The notes beneath the pieces are model-generated. The model was not told the origin of the DNA, made no database searches, and saw only the letters and a list, made by a program, of their open reading frames with translations. Positions 39,393-48,300 of a stretch of 64,000 bases of DNA are shown one piece after another. Position 1 is the stretch's first letter. Each line of letters begins with the position of its first letter. The DNA lies in the NCBI GenBank assembly GCA_026874595.1, contig CM049320.1, positions 3,725,464-3,789,463 of the forward strand. Reading direction: 5' to 3'. Source of the DNA: Sipunculus nudus (lineage: Eukaryota > Annelida > Sipuncula > Golfingiida > Sipunculidae). The position numbers were made by a program, and so were the translations under genes.

Positions 39393-40185
39393 TGTTGTAA
39401 GATTTGGCATATCATAGAATGTAGCAATTATAATATATTTGAATTTATTCTTTAATTCAGTTCTCTTATGTGGGTGTATATATGTACTAGAGAAACCTAA
39501 GCCTCTTGACTGTTATATTTTATTTTTATATTTTCTATTTTATTTCCATTTATAATTAACATTATTATTAGTGCAATGATTGCTGTCAGCTCTGGGCCTT
39601 ATTCTCTAATAATATTTAATTTCGATTGACCCGGCTTAGCGACCATAGCAAGCCTCTCAGATAATAATCATCGCCGTGACCCATGGCTGTGTGTCAAAGG
39701 GCCGGAGATTACGATACCCCATGACAGGTGCTCGCCTGTTCTATCACTATATTTGTATATGCTCGTGGTTTTCCGATGCACCTGCAGAGGATTAACTAGC
39801 GTATCTGCCGACAATAGGCAGCATAGCCAATAAACTCAGATTTGACCCAGAGCTGACAGTTTATGCAACTGATAGGGACCAATACCCCTGTGGACTAATT
39901 ATATATGTAAACAAAAGCGTAGTCACGAGGCCAGAAATCAGCCGGCCGAGGTCCGTAGGGACATGTGACCTACGGGGCGGGCCTATGGTCTCTCGGCCAA
40001 TAGGATACCTTAGCTCGGTTGATTGGCTGAGCCGTAATGATAGGGGTAGCGCGAGATTTGTATATATACATGTGGAAGGCTTTGTATGGTAGAGATGATT
40101 CAGTAAGTAATAAACAAGTATATTCTACACCAGCATAGCTGTTGGAGTTATTTCACAACCTGGAGTGACTGGATTAAAACTTACA
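39393..40185 (+). mobile_element. 5' LTR of Ty3/gypsy-type element (copy 1)
   Basis: The 3' boundary is well placed: TTACA at 40181-40185 gives the terminal CA, followed one base later by a TGG-initial primer-binding site. The 5' boundary is ambiguous. TGTTGTAAG at 39393 gives a 793-bp LTR, and TGTCAGCTC at 39584 gives 602 bp. U3 holds a 7-bp inverted repeat (CCGTAGG 39953-39959, CCTACGG 39969-39975), a GC box, opposed CCAAT boxes and TATATATA. AATAAA lies 41 bases beyond the TATA box. No 3' LTR is present downstream, so ends and target-site duplication cannot be confirmed by LTR comparison. Confidence 0.75.
39974..40114 (+). promoter_or_regulatory. LTR promoter and polyadenylation signal (copy 1)
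   Basis: GC box GGGGCGGGCC at 39974-39983, CCAAT at 39997-40001, inverted CCAAT (ATTGG) at 40022-40026, TATATATA at 40061-40068 and AATAAA at 40109-40114. The order and spacing fit a Pol II LTR in which transcription starts shortly after the TATA box and the AATAAA serves the 3' LTR. The same block is in copy 2 (TATA 55683-55690, AATAAA 55731-55736) and copy 3 (TATA 62548-62555, AATAAA 62596-62601). Activity is inferred. Confidence 0.7.
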
Positions 40186-40186
40186 T

Positions 40187-40203
40187 TGGCGTCGCGTGCC
40201 AGG
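40187..40203 (+). other. Candidate primer-binding site (copy 1)
   Basis: TGGCGTCGCGTGCCAGG begins one base after the LTR-terminal CA and starts with the TGG expected to pair with a tRNA CCA end. I could not assign the primer tRNA. Confidence 0.65.
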
Positions 40204-40235
40204 TCTCTGCTCTCAGTCAGATACACGCCACCAAA

Positions 40236-41408
40236 ATGGATTCTCAGCAATTCGGCCACCTAACCGAAGGACTACTGCAGTTCGAACAAGCCAGAGATGA
40301 GAGAGAGCGGGCCAGAATGCAAAGAGAGGAACATCGCCTCATGATCAACAGGTTAGTCGAAAGCACTTCGCTATGCTCAGGCTCAACGCCATCCGCGTTC
40401 AGAACATGGACTAAGGAGGTAGAAAGGGCCCGCCATTACACAGAGACCAACTCTGATTTACTAGCGGTCGCGCTTAGGACGTGCACAGGCGCTCTAGCGG
40501 ACGAAATCGAACGTTTTCTCACAACTAGGGCACAGAGTCAGGAACCGCCCATAAACAGACTTTCTGTTCCGTGGTCCGACGTTAAAACACACTTACAAGC
40601 TGCATTCTTGCCCTCCGACGAGGCTGCATACCTTAGAGATCGTGTTGAGAGTCTCAGACAAAATTCGAACGAAACCTTGGCGGGATTTATTCGGAGATTC
40701 AGAGAAGCCGCCATTGCTGCTTACCCAGCCTATACCGACAGTGAAGACCAGACGCGCCTACTCCTCAAAGCCTTCGCTAAGGGTCTGCGGTCGCCAGATC
40801 TCGCAAAGAAGTTAGTGGCTGAAGGCCGTCCCGGTACCTTGGAGATGGCATTCCACTTGACAGCGTCCTACGAGGCCGGTGAGGTCGCATATGCACGTCT
40901 TGGACGTCAGGAGGAGCCCATGGATGTATCAGCAGTGAGAAATACTCCGGCGGTGGTAAGTACAGAGTTATTGCTTGATCGCCTGACTTCTTTGGAGCGC
41001 CCGTTAGCTAGCCTGCATCTAAGTCAAACGCATACTGTAGCTTCTATATCCCAGCCCACTAGAAGACACCACCCGCCTACCAAACAACCCCCCCGCCGGC
41101 CCTCCCCTGCCTGGACACCTGATGGGAAACCTATATGTTTTGCTTGTGATAAACCAGGTCATCTTGCCCGTGAATGCCGAACCCGTCATGCCCGTACCAA
41201 CACATTTTCCTCTAGACCAAACGAAAATAGACGCCCCCAACAGAGCCGATCAAGACCACCCGTCTCGTCCAGACCAAATCACAGTTTTATGCCAAACTCC
41301 GTAGCAGGGGTATCCCTCCCAAGTCAACCACCCATCGAATATTCTGACACCCCTGATCAGTCAAACAATTTCTCCACGAACAACCCCTTCCTTGATTTAA
41401 ACTCTTAG
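40236..41408 (+). CDS. gag: Gag polyprotein of Ty3/gypsy-type retrotransposon (copy 1)
   Basis: Intact 390-residue structural protein of the element's particle. The N-terminus (about 10-50) is charged and likely coiled-coil (ARDERERARMQREEH). Residues about 55-230 resemble a retrotransposon Gag/capsid domain, with the block FIRRFREAAIAAYP. A proline- and arginine-rich stretch follows. A single CCHC zinc knuckle (C-X2-C-X4-H-X4-C, CFACDKPGHLAREC) lies at residues 301-314, DNA 41136-41177, and should bind the element RNA. The ATG at 40236 is the first in frame after the LTR and primer-binding site, with a 50-base leader. The stop TAG at 41406-41408 follows a slippery heptamer leading into pol in the -1 frame. 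No env-like gene is seen. Gag here differs from copy 2 at one residue. Confidence 0.92.
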   Translation: MDSQQFGHLTEGLLQFEQARDERERARMQREEHRLMINRLVESTSLCSGSTPSAFRTWTKEVERARHYTETNSDLLAVALRTCTGALADEIERFLTTRAQSQEPPINRLSVPWSDVKTHLQAAFLPSDEAAYLRDRVESLRQNSNETLAGFIRRFREAAIAAYPAYTDSEDQTRLLLKAFAKGLRSPDLAKKLVAEGRPGTLEMAFHLTASYEAGEVAYARLGRQEEPMDVSAVRNTPAVVSTELLLDRLTSLERPLASLHLSQTHTVASISQPTRRHHPPTKQPPRRPSPAWTPDGKPICFACDKPGHLARECRTRHARTNTFSSRPNENRRPQQSRSRPPVSSRPNHSFMPNSVAGVSLPSQPPIEYSDTPDQSNNFSTNNPFLDLNS

Positions 41409-41428
41409 GTCCCGCAGAGGCGCCTGCG
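41396..41428 (+). promoter_or_regulatory. Candidate -1 ribosomal frameshift site, gag to pol (copy 1)
   Basis: The heptamer TTTAAAC (41396-41402) sits in the gag frame as T-TTA-AAC, the canonical X-XXY-YYZ arrangement, two codons before the gag stop. The -1 frame opens exactly here: its last stop, TGA, is at 41393-41395. A 5-bp stem, CGCAG (41413-41417) with CTGCG (41424-41428), lies 10 bases downstream. Retroviruses and many gypsy-type elements make Gag-Pol in this way. Function is inferred. Confidence 0.85.
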
Positions 41429-42952
41429 ACACGCCCCCATGTCCGGCTCAAATTTGACAGTATATCTGTATTAGCACTTGTAGACACAGGCGCGTCTCGC
41501 ACGCTTTTGCGGCAGGATCGGTTCATAGAAATTGTACAAAGTAACCATCGCCCGCCAATTTTAGAGAAAACCACCCTCCAACTACAATCCGTTACAGGGC
41601 ACCAACTCCATGTTTTTGGCATCACTCAATTACAAATAAAGGGCGCGGGAATTATAAGTGCATATGTGGTAAAAGAAATGACCCAAGAATGTGTGCTTGG
41701 TATAGATTCACTTCAAAAAGGGGGGGGGGCCCTATTATCAACCACTTCAGAGACTCTTACCTGGTTTGGCCAAACAGTCCCCGGGGTTGCCGGCCTAGCT
41801 GATACAATAATCCCATCTAACATCTCTTCCGTCAACGACGTGCTGGTTGAGTATAATGACGTGTTCGCGGACCCTAATGGCTCCTTGGGTCTCTGTAAAT
41901 TGAGTCCTCTCCGTATCCACAAGGAAGGAATCCCAATCGCCCAGCGTCCGTACCGTACCCCATTGACTAAACGTCATGCTATCTCACGTGAGATCGACTC
42001 TATGCTAGAGCAGGGTATAATTCGGCCGTCACAATCTCCATGGGCTAGCCCCGTCACATTAGTCCCGAAGTCGGATGGGACGACTCGCTTTTGCGTTGAT
42101 TACAGGCGTCTCAATGCAGTTACAAAAAAGGATAGGTATCCCCTACCAAACATCCGAGACATTTTTGATCAAATTGGGTATAGCACAATTTTCTCAACAT
42201 TAGATTTGAAAAGCGGCTATCATCAGGTTCCGGTCCATCCTGATGATATTGAAAAAACGGCCTTTGTCTGCCATAGAGGCCTTTTTGAATTCGTCCGATG
42301 CCCATTCGGCTTGTCAACAGCCCCGAGCCATTTCCAACGAGCTATGGAATTTCTTTTCCACGATCTCTTAGGAAAGTGTGTTCTAGGATACATTGACGAT
42401 ATCGTCATATACAGCAGTAATGAGAATGAACACGCTCGCCATCTCAAACTAGTATTTGAAAGGCTTAGGCAGGCCAACCTAACCCTCAAAGCCTCTAAAT
42501 GCCGTTTTGGCCTATCAGACATAAAATTGCTAGGTTACCGAGTAACCCGAGACGGAATCGCAGCCGATCCTGAAAAGACAGCTGCTATTCGTGATATGCC
42601 GGTACCTAAAACTGCCAGGCAGGTCAGATCCTTCTTAGGTATGACCGGCTATTACCGCCAATGCATGCCCCGCTACGCGGAGATCTCGGAACCATTGGTA
42701 GCTCTCACGCGTAAGAACAACCGTTTCCGCTGGACACGAGAGTGTGAAGCAGCTTTTAACAAACTTAAAGACCTCTTAACTTCAAACCATGTAATGAGCC
42801 ATCCCAGACCAGATTTACCATACCGTCTTTACACTGACAGCAGTGCATTCGTGGTCGGCGGGATTTTGTGTCAAACTCATGAAGATGACTTTGATTCCAG
42901 ATTATTTCCCAGTTTTAGAAATGTGCATCTTACGGTAGCGTTTGTCAGTTGA
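41402..42952 (+). CDS. pol: Pol of Ty3/gypsy-type element: protease-RT, truncated in RNase H (copy 1)
   Basis: Open in the -1 frame relative to gag; expected to be made only as a Gag-Pol fusion. The aspartic protease site DTGA is at 41483-41494. The RT core follows with FCVDYRRLN (near 42088-42115), FGLSTAP (near 42305) and catalytic YIDD at 42389-42400. The connection domain has FLGMTGYYR. RNase H starts with YTDSS (42830) and stops after about 20 residues. At about 42889 the reading frame passes directly into satellite DNA (shared bases CTTTGATTCCAG), giving a foreign 21-22 residue tail before TGA at 42950. The rest of RNase H, integrase, the polypurine tract and the 3' LTR are missing. The RT part is open, but the element cannot complete replication unaided. 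A run of 10 G at 41720-41729 is in frame here and shifted in copy 2. Confidence 0.9.
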   Translation, partial: LLGPAEAPATRPHVRLKFDSISVLALVDTGASRTLLRQDRFIEIVQSNHRPPILEKTTLQLQSVTGHQLHVFGITQLQIKGAGIISAYVVKEMTQECVLGIDSLQKGGGALLSTTSETLTWFGQTVPGVAGLADTIIPSNISSVNDVLVEYNDVFADPNGSLGLCKLSPLRIHKEGIPIAQRPYRTPLTKRHAISREIDSMLEQGIIRPSQSPWASPVTLVPKSDGTTRFCVDYRRLNAVTKKDRYPLPNIRDIFDQIGYSTIFSTLDLKSGYHQVPVHPDDIEKTAFVCHRGLFEFVRCPFGLSTAPSHFQRAMEFLFHDLLGKCVLGYIDDIVIYSSNENEHARHLKLVFERLRQANLTLKASKCRFGLSDIKLLGYRVTRDGIAADPEKTAAIRDMPVPKTARQVRSFLGMTGYYRQCMPRYAEISEPLVALTRKNNRFRWTRECEAAFNKLKDLLTSNHVMSHPRPDLPYRLYTDSSAFVVGGILCQTHEDDFDSRLFPSFRNVHLTVAFVS

Positions 42953-43428
42953 TACATAGAAACACTGTCCAATCAGAAAAAAATGACCTCTGCAAAATAA
43001 CTAAATTCCACGGCCAACCTCGATGCATGAGATACAATACAACACGGCAATGTACAGGGAGAGATTTTAAGGCTGAAAAAAAAACAGAAGAGTCTATTTG
43101 TTTTTCTGCGGCTTAAATGTACTTTCTGCTATTGAGGGAAAGGGATCGCATATTTTGGAATGTTTATGACCCTGCCGATGCAGGGCTTCAGAAATTAATC
43201 ATAGACTCATTGTAGTGTTCCTCTCCACGGAAATCTTTAGTAAAAGGCGAAAGATTTTTACGTGGCAGGGAGAAACCAGAGTGCACGCTAATCGAAACCA
43301 CACCGACCCCTTGGAAGGCATTTTTCTTTTCTGTGATATGCACAAGTTTCCTTCGCGTAAGATCAGTCGCTTTCAGTGCAGAACAGCAACATTGGCATAT
43401 GCTTTAGTAGCTTTTCACGTATTTTCTG
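42889..43428. repeat. Satellite piece between gypsy pol and LINE copy b
   Basis: About 540 bp of satellite from TTGATTCCAG to ATTTTCTG. Its GCATC-TAACG-GATGC hairpin is broken (GCATCTTACGGTAGC near 42926), unlike most monomers. It carries AGAGATTTTAAGGCTG and CGCATATTTTGGAATG, markers shared with 36.2-36.5 kb just before LINE copy a. This suggests that the two LINE entry points descend from one. Confidence 0.9.
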
Positions 43429-45204
43429 GAATATTATAGGTTTCCCTTGGATATCTACAATCTCTGAATTAAAAAAACAAAAATTGATCTAATACAGCCG
43501 TTTTATTAAACGGAACTACACGGTGGCGTATATTAATTTTCTCCCAAGATTTTAACATTTCCCTGTAGATTAAAGGTTGATCCTTACAATTCTTAGCATT
43601 AATATCCAAAACACAAGATAAAACATCTCTCCCCAACTTTAAACCTTTATAACTGCCAATAAATTACTCTGCCAAACACTTACATTTATGATCGATATAT
43701 ATAACCTTAGATAACCAAAGCGCCCTCTGTGCAATGATTTTGGAACGAACATCCACTAGATTTTGTCCAGCTTTATCTCTTGACAAAACGATAACCTCCT
43801 TCCGAACCAAGTGGTTCTTAAAATTCCAGAAAAATTCTAATAAATGTTTCTCAATTTTCTTAACAACCCACGGTGGTACATATATAAGATTAGAGAAATA
43901 CCAAATACCACTACTTACAATACAGTTTGCGACCGTTACCTTACCAGTATATGTTAAATTACGAAGTGACCAAAAATAAAGCGTATTTTGAAACTTCTTG
44001 ATTTTCGGTTCCCAGTTCATTTAATTGTGTCTGAATTTCCCAATGTAACACCCTAAACTTTAACACTATCTGAAGACCAGTTTATATTGCACGGTTTATC
44101 AGCCCTGCAAATAAAATTTCCAAGCAACACATCCTCAGTTTTTTTTCCATATTGACTTTTGCCCCGCACGCCCCCTGAAAAACATGAAACACATTAAAAC
44201 ATTTGTAAACTGAACGAATATCTGAAACAAAAAAGCGTTGTATCATATTGAGCAATCTTTAAATAACCTCCATCCGGTAATACTAATCCATTAATACTCG
44301 GTTCTTTCCTTATTTTACATGCTATTGTCTCTTCAGCTATAATGTATAATAACGGACTTAACGGACACCCTTGCCTCGTACCACGAGAAAAATTAAAAAA
44401 AAAGAAGACAAATAACCATTAACTTTCAAACAACTCTGAACATCTGTATAGCTAACTTTAATCCAATGTAAGAATTCCGGACCAAAACCATATATCTTTA
44501 AACATTTAAACATAAATTGCCAATCTAATCTGTCAAAAGCTTTCTCTTGATCAACACATATAAGAGCACCAGACATATTTTCAATTTTTGCATAGTCAAT
44601 TACATCTCGAAACAGTTTGTGCAACTGATCTCCCTTTAACCGAACATGTTTGATTGTTTGAAATAATATTATGCAACACAGAACGTAAACGGTTACATAG
44701 ACACTTTTTTTAAAATCTTATAGTCAATATTTAATAATGATATGGGTCTCCAATTTTTAAGCAATGAACGATCCCCCTTTTTATACAACAATGATATAAT
44801 ACCACGTCTTTGAGAAACGGACAAATGACCTTTCTCAAAGGCTATATTTAGAACGGTTACCAAATCCGGACCTAGATGTTTCCAAAAATATCTATAGAAC
44901 AACAGTCCGTGTCTGGACTTTTTCCTATTTTAAAACTGTCCAAAGCTTTAGTTGCTTCCCTTAATGTTATTTTACCCTCACAAAAAGCAGATTCTTTTGA
45001 TCTTAAAGAACTTGAAACATTTGAAAGAAAATAACCTTGAGACTTAACGTCCGTCCGTTCAGCTGTGCAAAGTTCTTTATAATATTGCATGCCGAGGTCC
45101 AGCATTGAGCCGACTTTTGTCTGAAGCTTTCCAGCGGGGTCTTTCAGGCCTGGCATGGTCCGCTGGCTTTCCAGACCAACAAAGAATTTCGTAAGCTTCT
45201 TCCC
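43429..45204 (-). pseudogene. LINE reverse transcriptase fragment, L1/Tx1-like (copy b)
   Basis: Same fragment as copy a with the same two ends and the same damaged active site (QYDTT, near 44238-44251). It differs by an 8-base deletion after TACATCTCG near 44609, which shifts the frame between the SVKGRSVAQT and DVIDYAKIENM blocks, and by KAGQNLV in place of KAEQNLV near 43765. Both variants are shared with copy d, so b and d form one subtype and a and c another. The homopolymer near 44705 is T7-A4, against T7-A3 in copies a and c. Confidence 0.87.
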
Positions 45205-45310
45205 TTTCGATCCTGTAGGGGCAACAAGAAACCTTATATGGTTCCCGTGTCGCCCTTTAGCGGTCGCCAGGTACGTTACGATATATTACTTTTTCGAGTC
45301 GCACAAGCCA
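45205..45310. repeat. Diverged satellite piece recombined into ordinary satellite
   Basis: It begins like the diverged pieces at 38359, 53979 and 60845 (TTTCGATCCTGTAGGGG, CCCTTTAGCGGTCGCC, TACTTTTTCGAGTCGC). It then changes to the ordinary array type after GCACAAGCC at about 45309, continuing AACATTATATCTG where the diverged type has CGCATTGTATCTG. The exchange point is thus within about 10 bp. Confidence 0.85.
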
Positions 45311-48300
45311 ACATTATATCTGAAAACAAGACAAATCGGCGAAAAAGAAGGAAGCCTATCAATGCAGGACGACCGAATAAAAAGCGCGCGTTCTTTGATT
45401 CCAGATTATTTCCCAGTTTTAGAAATGTGCATCTACCGGATGCCTTTGTCAGTTGATACATAGAAACACTGTCCAATCAGAAAAGAATGACCTCTGCAAA
45501 ATAATTAAATTCCACGGCCAACCTAGATGCATGAGATACAATACAACACGGCAATGTACAGGGAGAGATTTCAAGGCTGAAAGAAAACAGAAGAGTCTAT
45601 TTGTTTTTCTGCGGCTTATATGTACTTTCTTCTATTGAGGGAAAGGGATCGCTGATTTTGAAATGTTTATTACCATGCCGATGCAGGGCTTCAGAAATTA
45701 ATCATAGACACATTGTAGTGTTCCTCTCCACGGAAATCTTTAGTAAAAGGCGAAGGATTTGTACGTGGCTGAAGAAAAACCAGAGTGCACGCTAACCGAA
45801 ACCACACCGACCCCTTGGAAGGCATTTTTCTTTTTTGTGGTATGCACAAGTTTCCTTCTCGTAAGATCAGACGCTTTCAATGCAGAACAGTAACATTGGC
45901 ATATGCTTTGGTAGCTTTTCACGTATTTTCTGTAATTTAACAAATATTTTTCCACAACTCGCGTAGCTACTACGCCATATACTATAACACGTTTTTGTTC
46001 CATGCAGTCAAAGGAAAGTAAAGTGTATAGTCATTTTTTTGCATCTCGTAGCCTGTTGTGTACCAGTTGATTACATTTACTTGACAGAAACTATTGTGGT
46101 TAGGTTTCCTGCAATGTGGAGTCTGTCTAGACAAGTTTCGATCCTGTTAAGGCCACAAGAAGGTTTATCGTTCCCGTGTCGCCCTCCGGCGGACAAAAGG
46201 TACGTTACGATTTGACAACTTGTAATTTAACAAATATTTTTTCACAACTCGCGTAGCTACTACGCCATATACTATAACACGTTTCCGTTACACTGAAACA
46301 AATCCATGCAGTCAAAGGAAAGTAAAGTGTATAGTCATTTTTTGCATCTCGTAGCCTGTTGTGTACCAGTTGATTACATTTATTTGACAGAAACTATTGT
46401 GGTTAGGTTTCCTGCAATGTGGAGCCTGTCTAGACAAGTTTCGAACCTGTTAAGGCTACAAGAAGCCTTATATCGTTCCCGTGTCGCCCTCTAGCGGACG
46501 AAAGGTACGTTGCGATTTCATACCTTTTCGATTCGCACAAGCCAACATTGTATCTGAAAACAAGACAAATCGACGAAAAAGAAGGAAGTCTGTAAATGCT
46601 GGACGACCGAATAAAAAGCGCGCGTTCTTTGATTCCAGATTATATCCCAGTTTTAGAAATGTGCATCTAACGGATGCCTTTGTCAGTTGATACATAGAAA
46701 CACTGTCCAATCAGAAAAGAATGACCTCTGCAAAATAATTCAATTCCACGGCCAACCTAGATGCATGAGACACAATACAACACGGCAATGTACAGGGAGA
46801 GATTTCAAGGCTGAAAGAAAACAGAAGAGTCTATTTGTTTTTCTGCGGCTTATATGTTCTTTCTGTTATTTAGGGAAATGGATCGCTGATTTTGGAATGT
46901 TTATTACCCTGCCGATGCAGGGCTTCAAAAATATAATCATAGACTCATTGTAGTGTTCCTCTCCACGGAAATCTTTAGTAAAAGGCGAAAGATTTGTACG
47001 TGGCTGAAGAGAAACCAGAGTGCACGCTAACCGAAACCACACCGACCCCTTGGAAGTCATTTTTCTTTTTTGTGGTATGCACAAGTTTCCTTCTCGTAAG
47101 ATCAGACGCTTTCAATGCAGAACAGCAACATTGGCATATGCTTTGGTAGCTTTTCACGTATTTTCTGTAATTTAACAAATATGTTTTCACAACTCGCGTG
47201 GCTTACGCCATATTCTTTAAAACGTTTCCGTTACACTGACACAAATCAATGCAGTCAAAGGAAATTAAAGGTGTATAGTCATTTTTTTCATCTTGTAGCC
47301 TGATATGTACGAATTGATTAAATGTATTTGACAGAAATTATTGTGTTTAGGTGTCCTCTAATGTGGAGCCTGTCTAGACAAGTTTCGATCCTGTAAAGGC
47401 CACAAGAAGCCTTTTATCGTTCCCGTGTCGCCCTCTAGCGGACGAAAGGTACGTTACGATTTCATATCTTTTCGATTCGCACAAGCCAACATTGTATCTG
47501 AAAACAAGACAAATCGACGAAAAAGAAGGAAGTCTGTTAATGCAGGACGACCGAATAAAAAGCGCGCGTTCTTTGATTCCAGATTATTTCCCAGTTTTAG
47601 AAATGTGCATCTAACGGATGCCTTTGTCAGTTGATACATAGAAACACTGTCCAATCAGAAAAGAATGACCTCTGCAAAATAATTCAATTCCACGGCCAAC
47701 CTAGATGCATGAGATACAATACAACACGGCAATGTACAGGGAGAGATTTCAAGGCTGAAGGAAAACAGAAGAGTCTATTTGTTTTTCTGCGGCCTAAATG
47801 TACTTTCTGCTATTGAGGGAAAGGGATCGCTGATTTTGAAATGTTTATTACTCTGTCGATGCAGGGCTTCAGAAATTATTCATGGACTCATTGTAGTGTT
47901 CCTCTCCACGGAAATCTTTAGTAAAAGGCGAAAGATTTGTACGTGGCTGAAGAGAAACCAGAGTGCACGCTAACCGAAACCACACCAACCCCTTGGAAGT
48001 CATTTTTCTTTTTTGTGGTATGCACAAGTTTCCTTCTCGTAAGATCAGACGCTTTCAATGCAGAACAGCAACATTGGCATATGCTTTGGTAGCTTTTCAC
48101 GTATTTTCTGTAATTTAACAAATATGTTTCCACAACTCGCGTAGGTACTACGCCATATACTATAACACGTTTCCGTTACACTGAAACAAATCCATGCAGT
48201 CAAAGGAAAGTAACAGTACATAATCTTTTTTTTTTCAACCCGTAGCCTGTTGTGTACGAATTGATTAAGTTTATTTGACAGAAACTTTTGTTTACGTTTC

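Larger units (their letters stand above)
35690..45310. repeat. Segmental duplication, left copy
   Basis: About 9.6 kb matching 51.31-60.95 kb at an offset of 15,620 to 15,641 bp. It comprises the last satellite monomer, LINE a, diverged satellite, flank, LTR, gag, pol, satellite and LINE b. Similarity starts near CGTTTCCGTTACACTGAAAC (about 35690) and ends where this copy switches to ordinary satellite at about 45310. Confidence 0.88.

Noticed and set aside
41019-41625. Minus-strand frames over gag and pol
   Set aside because: They are shadows of the plus-strand Gag and protease frames, which have the CCHC and DTGA motifs.
40236-42952. Endogenous retrovirus with an envelope gene
   Set aside because: No env-like frame is present after pol, and the visible order LTR-gag-pro-RT fits a Ty3/gypsy retrotransposon.
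42830-43428. Full-length gypsy element with integrase and 3' LTR
   Set aside because: RNase H stops after about 20 residues and the sequence becomes satellite; no integrase motif or second LTR follows within the module.
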